NCBI GenBank assembly: GCA_000231825.2
Contig: JH720352.1
Location: 72,161 to 136,160 of the forward strand
Length of the DNA: 64,000 nucleotides
Direction: 5' to 3'
Source of the DNA: Tetrahymena elliotti 4EA
Taxonomy: Eukaryota > Ciliophora > Oligohymenophorea > Hymenostomatida > Tetrahymenidae
The notes below the pieces were generated by a model, which saw only the letters and a program-made list of their open reading frames with translations, did not search any database and was not told the origin of the DNA. The translations under genes were made by a program, and so were the position numbers. Position 1 is the first letter of the stretch. Each line of letters starts with the position of its first letter. This document shows positions 12,263 through 25,047 of this stretch, piece after piece.

Positions 12263-13177
12263 ACAAACATAAAAATTTCAAAAATCAATGCAAAAACATT
12301 GTTTAAATATTGAATAGATTTAAAATAAAAAAAAAATTCTAAAAACCTCAACTCTGATAAAAACTCTAAGCTAAATCTTTGATTAAATATAAATTTAGGC
12401 TCAAAAAAAAATAATGAAAAATTGTTCAAAAAAAAATTTTAAAAAAACAATTTTTGAATTAAAAAATGAAAATATTATTTTAAATATAAATGGAAAAATT
12501 AAAATCTACTAACAATCCTTAATATTTAATATTCTCAAAAAATATTTACCAATGACAATCATCTTTTGTTATTGATAATTTTATATAATCAGTAATGTAG
12601 CATATGTATATCTTATATTTTATCTTCAAATGATAATAATTATCTACTAAAGAATCTTAATAATATAAAAATAAAATAATATTTTAGATTCAAAAATTAA
12701 ATAAAGAAAGAATAAAATGAATTGAGATTAATATTAATGAAATATTTGCAAATTATATCAAAAATACCTTTGAAAATATGAAATAAAACAAATAAAAATA
12801 GGATATTTGTTATTTAACAAGAGGAAGGATCTATCTATCAATCAGTCAAGCATCTTTATTAGATAGATTCTTTAATGTTAGATAAATGAATATGTAGATG
12901 ATTTGATTTTCTCTTAATTGTTATTCATCGAATAAATTTCTTCTAATATTGTATAAGGAATCATCATTCAATAATAAATAAAGTAAAGAGTGTTTGCTTG
13001 TTTGTTTGTTTGTTTGTTTGTTTGTTTGTTTGTTTGTTTGTTTGCTTGTTGCTTGCTTGCTTGCTTTTTTTGTTTATTTATTAATTTCTTTTTATTCATT
13101 TGAAAGAAATCAAAATAAATAATAAAGTTAAAGGATTAAGTAAAAATCTAAAACACTAATTTTCTTAATAAGCATAA
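12263..13177. other. Intergenic region with a TTTG microsatellite
   Basis: This is the 3' flank of the R3H gene and 5' flank of the next plus-strand gene. Apart from the microsatellite at 12991-13066, nothing but AT-rich DNA was seen. Confidence 0.5.
12991..13066. repeat. (TTTG)n microsatellite grading into CTTG repeats
   Basis: About ten uninterrupted TTTG units run from 13001 to 13043, with imperfect CTTG/GCTTG units before and after. Length is likely variable between strains. Confidence 0.9.
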
Positions 13178-14814
13178 ATGAGAAAGGCACTTGAGCGTTT
13201 CAAGTATTTATTATATTTTAAATAGAATTAGATAAATTTAGCAAAATAATGATATTAAGCTCATACATATAATGAAAAATTAATAGCGAAATTATTTTCA
13301 ACCCTTCCATTAGATGGTATCAATTACCCAAGCCTTCTGTCAGAAGAACTAGATATCCTGCTCCTGGTTCTGAACCTATTAATCGTGAAGTACATTAAAT
13401 TGATTACAAAACTGCTTTCAGAGATTCTCCCCACAATATTAGATATCACCATGAAATACATTCTTCAGATTAAACTTATCATTCTAGCTATGACCCCGTT
13501 GGTGAAACTAGCACTGAAAGGTATGCCTTTTATTCTTATTATTAGGATAGAATTCTAGATATATGAATTAATTAATTAGCAAAAGAAAATCTTAAATTAG
13601 TTAATCATTCTGAGGGATTATTTGCATAAACATTTTTCAAATTAAAAAATAGATTAGTCCGTTATGGCTACTTGAAAAAGGATTAAGTTAATAATGCTGA
13701 AGCAGTTGCTACTGCTGCTAAGGAATTCTAAGAAAAGGAAAAAAGAAGTCCTTCAAATAATAGTAAATATTTTTTTTCTGCTATCAATTTAGATTTTAGA
13801 GCTCAAATAAGCAATTTCCTCACTCACTTGAGAGTTAATCATGGAATAAAGATATAAATAAGTTAAAACTGCGTTACTAAAATGTCTTAATACTTTATTT
13901 ACATAAGTACAAATGGGTTTTTTAAGATAAAAAAGAGATTGAGAATTAATCAAATCATTAGATATTTTTATGACTTAAAATAAAATAAAAATACATAAAT
14001 CAAGTATTGTAAAATAAATGAAAAAAGAATCTTAAACAGAAGATATCAAATATTTTATTATAATCATGATTAACAAAAAATATTCTATTTTATCAATAAT
14101 ATAAATGAAGCATTTTATGAATGTTTATTTTTTTATTAGTTGTTGTTGATGAAATTTCTAACAGTGATAAACCTATCACCAAGGAAAATAGAGAATCTGT
14201 TGCTCACCACATTCGTTAATAATTCGAATTCTTCCGTGAAGTTAATGCTGAAGAAGTCTGGTCTACCAGTATCGAAGAAAAGTACAATCCTGAATTGTAC
14301 ATCTTCAAGACCTATGATATGGCTGGTAATAAATTATATTTTAACTAGATTATCAATTTAATTTATAATTAATTGAATACATATAGCTGATGATCCAGTA
14401 TGGAGACAAGTCAAATTAGATTTAGAATGGACTTTTGAAAATATTGCTGTAAATCATTCAAAAATAATTAACAAAAATTCCAAGATTTATGATTTGTTTT
14501 TTTATTATTATAGGATAGAAGAGAATCCTTAGGATTCATGCCCGTATTCAAAGGTGATCCTAACTTCTGGTAAGCTTTGGATAACTCTTTCTCTCCAGAA
14601 AATATTGCTCAAGTCTAAAGTTCTATTGGAGATAAAGTTACAAACATCGGTACAATATTTGATCCAAAGATTAAAAAATTTAGTTAAGAAATGATTAATT
14701 ATTTTTTTATTTTAAAAAGATACTAAGGCTTTATCACTTAATCACCAAAAAGAAGAATATCACAAGACTTCAAAATTAGTTTATCCAATTCGTACTAACC
14801 TTGTTGTCGAGTGA
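13178..14814 (+). CDS. Conserved-looking 273-residue protein, seven exons
   Basis: Exons are 13178-13203, 13314-13520, 13653-13762, 14140-14325, 14387-14448, 14514-14649 and 14720-14814. All joins are in phase and the stop is TGA 14812-14814. The 377-bp third intron is unusually long. The start MRKALERFK could be a short mitochondrial presequence, but that is a guess. Next comes a basic, Pro-rich segment (WYQLPKPSVRRTRYPAPGSE), then RYGYLKKDQV with an Ala-rich helix, then ESVAHHIRQQFEFFREV, and a region rich in Trp/Phe (VWRQVKLDLEWTFE, GFMPVFKGDPNFW). There are no membrane segments. The balanced composition and high use of GC-containing codons suggest an abundant, well-expressed protein, such as a ciliate-specific subunit of a large complex. 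I did not recognise the family. Confidence 0.7.
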
Positions 14815-15699
14815 AAAATTAAAAGATTATGAGTTTTGTAGATTTAAAAATTAAATTATCATCAACTAAATTTAGTATGGATGTTTATCCTTATGTAGAT
14901 CGTCTATCTATCTATTCATTCTTTATGTAGATTGCATCTTCTGTTTCATCTTACTAAATAGTCATTCACAAATCTGTTAAAACAAAAGACCTCAAATAAA
15001 TATTTTTCTGTTTAACAATAAAACTTTTTAAATAAAATATTTCAATTAAAATTTCTTCAATTTTTTATTTTTTTTTAGAAATCGCATGAAAAAACATAAA
15101 TAAGATTATATTTTTAGGTGATCAAATAAATTTATTTCAAAAAAATAAAGAGATGTAATTTTTTTTTTGAAAAATATTACAGCACAGTTTTGTTAATGTT
15201 TGTTTTTTTAAATGGATTTTTAAATAACTTTTAAAGGAAAGAAATTTTTTTGAAAGAATTAAAAAGTTAAATGATTTTGATTTTAAAATGAAAAGTGTCT
15301 ATTAAATTAAAAAAATAATATTAATAATGTGCTAAAATGATTAAAAGATAAAAAAATTAATTGAAAATAATCAATCAATAAATCAATCCATTTTACTTAA
15401 CTATTCTATAACTCACAATTAAAGTAAAACAAATACGAAAACTAAGTTTGATTGAGATAAATAATTTCAACCTTATTAATAAAATTATATTTTGATCACA
15501 GTTTTTTATGATTAATTATTTCTATTATTTATATATATTATATATTACTATCTATCTACACGCTTATTATTACCTATATTACCTATGAAGGACTTAAATC
15601 AGTAGTATTTGTATGAACTTTTACTCGTATTTTAATTCTCATTGGCAAAATAAATATTTGTAAAAAAATTAAACATTGCTTCTTATAAATAATTGATAA
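14815..15699. other. Intergenic, convergent 3' ends
   Basis: This holds the 3' flanks of a plus-strand and a minus-strand gene. It is AT-rich with a few simple runs (TCTATCTATCTATT near 14900; TATATA near 15530). No gene was seen. Confidence 0.5.
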
Positions 15700-16035
15700 T
15701 CAAGCTTGAGGAGCATATTTCATAACCTTTTCTGTAAGGGATGGAGGATACTTAGTATACAAGAATGTGATGTTTGAGTAAATATTAGCATAGCAATAAG
15801 CTTTATCATGATCATTTAAATCTTTAAATGCATTTTTATATACCTATTTTCTAATCAAATATTAAGACATAACTTCTCCTTATTTCATAGGAATTTCGAC
15901 CATTCTAGATTAAGTTTATGGCTATTATAGCTAGGCTACTGGAGCTGCAGCTTATTATTAAGGAATTTGTACTCCAAATTAAACTTAATTTGGTTATTAA
16001 ACTAATCCAGGATTTTACATTTCTTATTATTACAT
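15700..16035 (-). CDS. Small 111-residue hypothetical protein, Gln-rich N-terminus
   Basis: This is a single exon from ATG at 16035 to TGA at 15702-15700. A second in-frame ATG five codons on (16020) is an alternative start. The first 45 residues are Gln/Pro/Ala/Val-rich and probably disordered. The remaining 65 form a compact, balanced domain with RMVEIPMKQGEVMSQYLI, KNAFKDLNDHDKAYCY and YTKYPPSLTEKVMKYAPQA at the C-terminus. There is no signal peptide or membrane helix. Regular use of Ala, Pro, Val and Met codons makes it clearly coding against the AT-rich surroundings. The family was not recognised. Confidence 0.65.
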
Positions 16036-17536
16036 TTTTTACTAATCTTCTACCTTAATCAAATTAAATTCTTTTTGTATTTAATTAAAAATAAAAATAA
16101 GATATCTTCTTCAATATTAATAATTCATGATTTAGAATTAGGCTACTTCAATTTTTAGTTAACTTTTAAAATTGCTATCTAGTCCTTTAAAATATTTGCA
16201 AAAAAGTTGTAGTTAAACTTCATAGTATACTTAAAATATTCTTAAAAGTTCAACTTAATATTTAATTAACTTTACTTTTATCTTGTCGAGTCTTTCGAAA
16301 TAAATTCATATACTTTTAACAAATATTGATTACATTTCTTTTAGCTTTTTTTAAATATTAATCTAAAAACTTTTAATTAAATAAATTTTAAACATAATCC
16401 TTTTTAGAAAATAAATCATTATTTGAATTATAGGTTTTTATCTAAAAAATATTTAGTAATTTTTTGCTTTGTAGTTGATATTTATAAACAATCTATTTTA
16501 AAATGTTTAGAGATCCACCATCATTTTCAAAAATAAGCTTTGATTAATTTGAATGATAAGTTATCAATTCTTTTTGAATTATGACTTCGAAAAAATAAAA
16601 ACTTTCTGATAATTTTTCAGTTTTAAATCTAAAATAGTATCATAAATATAAAAAAAAGTATTGAAAAAAGGAACCTGGATGAAAAATTTTTTTTGAAAGT
16701 ACTGAATTCACAAATTTCTTTCTTAAATTTTGAATTACTGTTCATTTTGTTGTAAGTAGTCTAACAAAAATCCATAATTTTGGATTTAGTTTATCAAAAA
16801 TTAAAAATTAATTGTGATTACTAAAATAGAAATAGATTGAATCATTTATATATTAATATATAAATCTTTAAATAAATAACAAGGATACAATGGATACAAT
16901 TTTTTTAATCTTGAATTGATATTCAGCTTTACTTTTTGTAAACTGCAAAATCTATGATTGATATTTCAAAAACTAGCTTCATGTTTAAAATATAAAAACA
17001 TAATTGATATATTATTTTAATTGCTTCTGATCACCATTGACATTTCAAAGAAATGTTAACTTTTTAAATATAAAACCTATCATAAAGATTATTAATAGCT
17101 TTAAGAATTTTCTTTTTATTTAAAACAGGTTATTCAAAAAAAAAAAATAATAAGTTTTATTAGCCTCATTTCAATAAATTTTATCATAAAAATTATTTAT
17201 TTTAAAAAATAAGTTTTAACATTAAAAAGAATAACATTTTGATAATTTTTAATGTTGCTTAAGGTTAATATTAAACTAACTTAAAAATAATATTTAATAA
17301 TGAATAAATTAAATTACAAATCTTTTTTTGATACTAGATTTGAGATTGGAACGAAAAATTAATAATGTATTTAGTTATTATATAGGAAGTTTACAACAAA
17401 GAAAGACTTGAAAAAGATTTAATTCAATAAGTAAAAGAATAATCTATTTTGTATATAATTTAAGATTGAGGTATGTATGTATGTATGTTATTATTCAAAT
17501 TAGAAGTTATAAACCTTTAAGAATATTTGTATGTTT
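16036..17536. other. Intergenic AT-rich region
   Basis: This lies between the start of the small minus-strand gene and the 3' end of the first START-type gene. There is a short GTAT microsatellite at about 17470-17488. No coding stretch with non-background composition was seen on either strand. Confidence 0.5.
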
Positions 17537-18835
17537 TCACTAATGTGGTAATTATTTTGTTTACTGATTCAAAAATAGTTCTTGTATTTTATTAATATAT
17601 TTAATTACTTCCTTTACAACTTATGATTTCATAATTTTGTGATTGATTGTAAGTTTAAGGTTAGATTCTACAAATTAAGAAACTTTGATGTATTTATTTC
17701 CATTTTTATCTATTTCCTCAGTTATAATACAACCACTCAGAATAGTTATTGCTCTTTCTTTCCCTTAATATTATGGATATTGGCTACATTCGAATGAGAA
17801 TTGCACAGATATGTATGTGTTGCTATCAATTTATTTATTATATTTCAGATAAATAAAATCTCTTGGAGAGCAAATAAGAAATTTTTTATAAAGTATGTAG
17901 ATAATATGATAGTCATCGTGGCTTGCAACATGATTAAAAACGTCAATATTAGAGTTATTCTCCATGCTTTTTGCAGGATCTGTAGTAAAATATATATATT
18001 CTTTTGCTGTGATATTATATATATTGTACTCTGATCTTATCTTGAAATATTTATATTTACCATCTTCTGCTGGCGTAAGGTAAACTTAAGAGTAAAAACC
18101 AGAAGTATCAATTTCGCTTTTATTATGCTCAAGAGTGTAACCCTCAGCTAAGCAATCTTTATGTAGAATATTTGTTAGATTTTCGAGAGCCTTTGCAGTC
18201 TGCTTTTCATAATCTGGCAAGAAGGTTGCTATATCATCTCCGAATTAATCATGATGAATCAAACTAAATCTACTTTCGTCTAGTCTTGAGAGACTGTGAT
18301 TAGATTCTGTGCTTTACAAAACTAAAATGCAATTCCTATCGCCATCATAAGTTTCTTTATAATAATTTTTTTTAGCTTCCCTTGAAAGCTTTCTACTTTA
18401 TTGCTTAAATGAGTCTTTATGCTATTCATCTTCTTCTATAATAGCACTAAGGTTGCTATGCTTCAACATATATTTTTAACTTTCATTTTTTTTAATTGCT
18501 CTTTATTTAGAATCTTCATCATCATCATCTTCTTCTATATTATAATCTTGATAATTATTTTCATCATAACCTAAATTCTCTTTATCATTCTTTTTATAAT
18601 TTTTTTATTTTTATGATGATTTGCTATCATTTTTGTTGTGCGAACTGGAATTTTATGTTTGATTTTGAGAATAAACCACCTTCTTTGATTTTTTGTTTCT
18701 TGCATCTTCGCTGTTTATTGCAGAATCATCTTCATCATCATATCGATGATAATGTGTGTGACCGCGGTGGTTGCCAATATGATCCTTAGAAGTTGTGCCA
18801 AAACACTCCATAAACTTATTACAAACCTAACCCAT
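17537..18835 (-). CDS. START-type lipid-binding protein with N-myristoylation/palmitoylation signal
   Basis: This is a single exon of 432 residues. The upstream in-frame ATG (18835) gives MGQVCNKFMECFG, a typical Gly2/Cys5 dual acylation signal; the next ATG (18811) would lose it, so the upstream one is chosen. Residues about 20-160 are polar (His-rich, then Asp/Glu runs). From about residue 180 the sequence fits a START domain. Features are LPDYEKQTAKALENL, TSGFYSQVYLTP, ITAKEYIYFTTDP, then ILYKKFLICSPRDFIYLKY, a strong match to the START core (polar residue, Pro, Arg-Asp, aromatic). The last helix is NHKIMKSQVVKEVIKYINKI. START domains carry lipids or sterols in a closed pocket; the acyl anchor would put it on a membrane. 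The next upstream gene on the same strand (20851-22011) is a probable paralogue. Confidence 0.75.
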
Positions 18836-20850
18836 ACTAAATATAATTCTGCTAATTATTTTGAACCTTTTTTTAATATTTATACTGTATCCTTTTAAAG
18901 AATTTGTATGATTTTGGCTAGATATTTGTAAATAAATTACTTTGAGGATTTTAATTTTTAATAACTATTAATGAATGCTAAATAAATTGGATAATAAATA
19001 AATAAATAATTACTCTTCTATTCTCACTAAGCAATTAATTATTATTGATTGATTGATATTTTTTTAAATATGACCAAAGAAAGCCATTAAATATTCTCTC
19101 TCTTCTTCATGATCCAATAATTCTAAATGAGCAGAAGGGACTTAAAATGATCATTGCAAACTTAAATATTTTCATCTCTTCAATTGATTATTCCAATTTT
19201 ATTTTGACCAAAAATAGATTGCTTAATCGAGGCAAATAAAATAAATAATTTGTTTTTAAGATTTAGAAATCATTTTTTGAAATAAGCAATTAAAAAAAAC
19301 ACCCAAAATTGATTGTTTGAAATAAAATTCATAACTGTCTGAATAACTTTTAAATTATTTTTTTAACTAATTTTATAGAATCAATTTTTTGGATAAAGTA
19401 AAAAAATATCGAATCAAATAAATAACTAGATTATATTAAATTTGAATTAAATCTTATATTATATTCTCTTTGATTTATCAATTGTGCTCTTTTCAGCAAA
19501 ATAATTTTGATCAGGACTCTTACGAGTGGTTGTTAGGAGAATACTTTTGATCTATTACATAAAAATAAATAAATTTGGATTATGTTAAAGATTAAAGCTT
19601 TGACAATAAATTCCAATAAATTCTTACTCAAACCTGAAATCAAAAAATTAGTTTTGGGATTTGGGAAAAATAGGCTCTCTTCAAGCAAAGTAATGTAGAT
19701 CTATATTTTTGAAATCAAAGTAAAAGTATAACTAAATAAATCCAAAATAACAAAGGAAAATATTAAATTGTTATATGTGTTAATTGAATGTTTAGAATAC
19801 AAATAAACAAAGAATAGAGTGAATTAGATAGATAGACTGGATGAATGTTTATATATTAGTTTGTAGTTAGTTAGTTTGTATATAGTTATTGTTGATGATA
19901 TGTATAATACTATTAGTTAGTTGGTTATTTAGTTATAAAGTTAGTTTAATATAAAGTAATAAAATTCAGATAGTTTTCATTTTTTCTATTATAAAGTACA
20001 TTTAGGATTTGAAGTAATTGTTTTTTATTCTCTAACTTATTTTGTTGTTCAAAATATTTTTATTCTTTTAGATTTTAGTTATTGTTTAGTTTTAACCATC
20101 TTTTCTTTAACTTCCTTTTTCGCTTAGAAATTAATTTTTTGTTTCTATTGGTTTTTCAAATTGTGTTAAATTTTTTATTTGTTTCTGCTAAGAAGTTGCT
20201 TCTGCGTAATTTTTCCTTGATATTTAAATCTTAATAGAGTCAAATAGGCTAAGAGTGAAGAAGCGAGGTTTTAATTAAAAATAGAAGAAAATTGAATTAG
20301 TCAACTTTCATATTAGAAATGATAGAAGTTAAGCCTAATTTAATCCTCCTTTCCTTGAGTAATCTAAACAATTCACCAAATAAATTTGTTGAATTAAGCT
20401 TAATTAAATATCTCAAATCATTTTGTTCCATTAATATTTTCCTTTTACATTCTGCAACCTTCTTTTAATTAATTGAAAGTTTTCATTATTTTTTATGCTT
20501 TATTCCAAGGAGTAAAGTAAGAAAAGCAAAAAGAATTTAAAGAATGAGACTGATTTTCTTTTCATGCAAATCGATTTTTGAGAGATAAATAGCTAGTTAA
20601 CGAATCATGCTTTAAAATATTTCTTTTCGATGATTTTGTTGAGGTATGATAAAATGCTTTTCTGAAATTTGATTTAAAAGTGAAGGAATTAGATAAGTTT
20701 TGAGAATAAAGTTTTTAAATCTTAAATTCAAATCTATTATTTTGCTCATTAAAAAAGTATTATTATTTAATGACTTTTTTTAATTAAATTTATAGTTAGT
20801 GAGTAGAAAGCTTAATGACGCTTTTTTATAATTTATCTATGAAGCGCCTT
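18836..20850. other. Intergenic region between the two START-type genes
   Basis: This is mostly AT-rich with TAGTTAGTTAG-like runs at about 19865-19950. Around 19050-19700 the minus strand has protein-like pieces (see next entry). A plus-strand open stretch at 20311-20625 has background composition and was not called. Confidence 0.4.
19060..19700 (-). other. Possible unresolved small minus-strand gene
   Basis: Two stretches look coding: one at about 19150-19065 (PSAHLELLDHEEEREYLMAF) and one at about 19545-19470 (LLTTTRKSPDQNYFAEKS). They could be exons of one short gene. Several incompatible splicings are possible and I could not fix start, stop or joins. No family was recognised. A transcript across this region would settle it. 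Confidence 0.25.
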
Positions 20851-22011
20851 TCATTGATTTGGTTGTTGATTAAGAGTGTTCTTTATCTTTTCAAAGATCT
20901 TCTTAGAGTGGTGAATGATGACTTCTTTTTAGAAAATATGAGGAGTGTCTATTTTCATATCAATAGATTAAAGTTCTTGTAAATGGACTTCATTCTTTTC
21001 AGGGATGAATGTGATTTTTTTACCACCCATGAAAAGCATGGCTCTTTCATATTTTTCATCTGTTGTAACGTTACTAGAGCTTGAGACTTTTCTAATTTTT
21101 TGTCCATTAGCTTTTTATTTCTTCATTGGTTACTTGGAATTATTGTTGTTAGCACTTGGATTAGACACTGCAGCAGTTCCTGGTGAAGCAAATGCAGCTG
21201 TTTGATCAGAATCTGAATCAATTAAAGTATTCTATTCACATTTAATCTAAACTGATTAATAGGCCTAGATGCATGTATTTTCATCTATTCTCTTGTGTAT
21301 TTTTAAGTATATTAAATCCCTAGATTTCTAGTAGTTTAATTTTTTAAAAATCACATAGATTATTTATAGTTATAATCCTTCTTTCAGTTTTTATTGGTAT
21401 AGGATTTAAGAAGATTCAATTTAATGATCCATTTAATCATTTAACTTGACTTCAACTCTTTCTAAATATTCATCCAAGCTCTTTAAGCTTTAGAAAATGT
21501 ACTCATTTACTTAGTCATAATATTTTGTGTTGTTAGTTTATACCCTCTTTAGGTAGACTGTTAATTCACTTGGCTCTTTAGAGGCAATAAAAGCACGTTC
21601 ATATTAATCTTTCATATCTAAATGAAGTTAAGATTAATATTACTACTACTAAGATTATGCAAGCATAGAACTATAAGGATTGGCGTATGGTTTTGTGTCA
21701 AAAAAGTCAATAATGTACTCAATTAAATGATCAAATTTATTTAACTTTTCTGATCTCTATTGAGCGGCTTTTTCTATTTAACTTTAGCTTGTGAGAGACC
21801 CCTTATTAAAATCGAAGAAAAGAGGTTGGAAACTCATTTTTTAAGAAAGTGAATCATGAGTTGATGATCTATCAACTAAGTAATCCTCCACGTTTTAGTA
21901 GTGGTCGGATTGGAAAGACTACCTTCTATTACTTTTTCTAATTTTGGATTTAGGTGATAGATTTATGCTCGTGTTAGGACAGCATATCATCTTACTATCT
22001 TTACCTCCCAT
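20851..22011 (-). CDS. START-like protein with N-terminal Gly signal, paralogue of the neighbour
   Basis: This is a single exon of 386 residues. MGGKDSKMICCP at the start has Gly2 with Ser6/Lys7 and two adjacent Cys, consistent with N-myristoylation plus palmitoylation. Residues 15-120 are polar. From about 180 the order matches the first START gene: VNEYIFQSLKSLDEYLERV, IIYVIFKKLNYQKSRDLIYL, then HKRIDENTCIQAYQSVQIK. Compare RDFIYLKYNKQIDSNTYI in the neighbour. A polar insert (about 260-310, Ala/Ser/Asn) splits the domain. The C-terminal helix ends HHSKKIFEKIKNTL. The match to START is weaker than in the neighbour and rests partly on the paralogy. The likely role is lipid binding at a membrane. 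The two genes are head-to-tail on the same strand, 2 kb apart. Confidence 0.6.
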
Positions 22012-25000
22012 ATTTATGTATTTATGTTTAAATATTTATTTTTTTATTTCCTGTTTAATTAATTGTTTTAACAACAAAAAGATGCCTTGCCTTTCTCTTT
22101 GTTTTTATTTCTTTTGAATGTATAATTGTTTATAAATTAATTATGAGCTGATTTGTAATTTTTTTTAATTAATTGCATGGAGTCATTCATTCATTAGCTT
22201 TCTTTTTGAATTTAATCAGTGTATTATTATTAATTAATAGTAACATCAGTTCTGTGATTATTGTGATCGTCATTAAATCTGATTATTTTCATGTTTCTTA
22301 TATAATTAATTGTTTTGGTGTAATTATCATTCATTCAATCTCTTCATTCTATTAGTAACTTTAGAGATTGGTATTCATATATTCATTCATTTATTGATGC
22401 ATTTAACAAATATTTACTTTTCTTTTTTATCTATTCTATTTTTTGATGATTTTTTACTTGTAGTTATATATTTCAATATTTTCTTAGTACCTACGCATAA
22501 TTAACTAATATTATTAATTAGGTTTATTTAAAGTAATTATGTTGGAATCTATTCCATGAAATAAGCTTCATCAGACTGATTTAAACATAATCAATTAAAT
22601 ACTTTATCTTAAAAATGCTAACATGATTCATTCAATTTTTAAGAATTTATTTTTATTTTTAATTTTTTGTTTTCTTTTGTCTATCTAAATACATAAGAAG
22701 ATAAATTTCATAATAATTCATTTATTTCATAAAAAAAGAATACCGAAAATTAATTAAAATAGGTTTTTACACATCAAGCTTAATTTAAATACCAATGTAA
22801 TGTTTGGTAGCTTGTTTGGGAAAAAAGTTATTTACTCGTAGCAGGAAATAAATAATAATAACTTTTAAATAAAAAATCTATCTATAAAGTTTAATAAACT
22901 AAACAGTGATATTTTTTTGTAAATCTAAAATTTCCACTCACACAATATAAATAAAAAAATAAAAAAAAGAAAAGTAAGAGTGTGTGTGGAATTAAAAATT
23001 GTCTTTTGATTTCAAATTCTTCAGTGTGACCAATTTTTTATTATTAATCAGAAAAGAACTCAGAATTACTCTCTTTCTACTTTCTTAATAAATAAAAATA
23101 ATAAAATAAATAAAAATAATCCATACTATTTACGTCTCTCAAAATACTCTGTCATCATAAGAAGTCTCGACAATCAAAAAATAATATTTAAATTTCATTT
23201 TCTGGTTTAAATATAAAATCTATTGTTAAAAATCCAAATCATTTAATCTCTCTGTAAAATAAGATGAATTATTACAATTTTTATGATACATACTTTACTT
23301 AATTTTTCTTTTATAAAACTAATTTTGTTGATTAGGATTTAGAGCTAATGCTATTTCTTTTATTAATTAATTTATATTTTTACTTAACTTCAAGATGCTT
23401 ATTTCCTTACTAAGTAATCTAATATTTCATTACTTTTTATCATTAAAAATCAATGCACTGTGTGATTGATTGATTTAATCAGATTTTATAATTTACAGTC
23501 TATGTAATATTTAATACTAGTAAATCTTTACTTATTGATTAGTTATGTAAAATAAAAAAGTAAATTAACTCTTCTAGTAATTTAAAATAATACCTTTAGT
23601 TGATATTACTAAATTTTTATTAAAATAAAATCTATTTTCAGAGAATAAACAAACCTCAAAGAATTTTTTTATTAATTAATATTTTACTTAAAAAAATTTC
23701 AAAATTTTAATTTACAGTTTGTCAGAATTACATTCATTTCATTATCTTTTTTATTATTAAAAGTAATCAGAGTAAATTCCTAAGAAAGATATTAATAGCA
23801 CCAAATTTCCAAACTCAATTTTTAAATCTAATTATTAAAAAACATAATAAAATTAAGATTAAAAAACAAAATAATTTTTTAGCTAGTGTAAATAACCTTC
23901 ATATTTCTTATTGATTAATTTTTTAATGATATTATTTAATTAATTTTTTAATGATATTATTTAATTAATTTTTTAATGATATTATTTGATTAATTTTTTA
24001 ATGATATTATTATTTAATTTTTCTTATTATTTTTTAATTGATTTTAAACTTTTTACTTGATAAAATAAATGCTCACTTAAAATATAATTAATCTATTTAA
24101 AAAGAGAGAGTTTTCATATAAAATTTAAATCATATAAAATAAATAAAAAAGAACATTCTTGAAGATCTTTTTGTGTATTTTTTATTACAAGAATAAGCAC
24201 TTAAAGCGGAATATGTTTTTTATTTATGTATTTTGATATTTTGTTTTCTTTGAAAGAGTGTTTGAGAGGTTTTTATAAATAAAATGCAAAAAATTTGATA
24301 TGCATGCAAACAGAACGTAATATAAATATTTAATTTAAGAGAGATATATAAAATATTTGTTAGTGGTTTATTTATAATTTTTAGTAAATTGTAATCTATT
24401 AGCATTTGATGGTATTCAGATTAAATATAATTAATTACTTTAGCCTAAGGATAATAAATTATTTATTTATTTATTAGTTTAGTTCTCGGTGTAGTAAATT
24501 TTTTATTTTTTTGAGGTTTAAACTAGTATTAAGTTTATAAAATATGAGACCGTTTAAATGTTAAAGATTAGATTAACAAATATAAGTGTACTCTTTATCA
24601 AATTGATAATTATTATAGCTAAATTTATAAAAGAAAATATCAATTTAATGATAAAGCTTTTATTAAATAGAAAGTAATCTAAATTTTTATTTCAGTTGAG
24701 TTAAAAGATAATTTTTCCCTAAAATTAGTATGAATTGTTCACTATTTTTTTTTACTGAAGTTGATTAAGAAAATACAATCAATATCTTCAAACAGAATTT
24801 AATAATAATCTAGAAATGTTTAAGATACTAACTTTCTTAACTTTCTTTGATAGAGTTAATAAAATAATAATTTACTAAAGAATCTATTTTTAAATTTTTT
24901 TTCTTTTTTTTGATAATTTGTTTAAATATTTAAAATGTTGTTTTAAATTTATTTTTCTTTTTTATTTTAATAAATGCTTTGTTACTCTTCTTCACTCATC

Positions 25001-25047
25001 ATTTCATGTCATACATATATATTTGATAGTATAAAAGAAAGAATTTT
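22012..25047. other. 3-kb AT-rich intergenic region
   Basis: This is the longest stretch without an accepted gene. It contains a precise 25-bp tandem repeat at 23913-24012 and small TAAA/TTAT runs. A three-exon plus-strand model at 24409-24850 can be drawn in phase, but its composition equals background, so it is listed as rejected. No RNA gene was recognised. Confidence 0.4.
23913..24012. repeat. Tandem repeat, 25 bp x 4
   Basis: Four head-to-tail copies of a 25-bp unit containing TTAATTTTTTAATGATATTA run without spacers. Copies differ only at the first base (G or A) and the last base. Near-identity means recent expansion. Confidence 0.9.

Noticed and set aside
20311..20625. About 100-codon open frame on the plus strand starting MIEVKPNLILL
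   Set aside because: Composition matches background, no motif is present, and with TGA as the only stop frames of this length arise by chance.
23913..24012. CRISPR-like array
   Set aside because: Units are contiguous with no spacers, there are no cas genes, and the genome is eukaryotic.
24409..24850. Possible three-exon plus-strand gene with consistent phases
   Set aside because: The product is dominated by Lys, Asn, Ile, Tyr, Phe and Gln, as expected from translating AT-rich DNA with only one stop codon. Phase agreement alone is weak evidence here.
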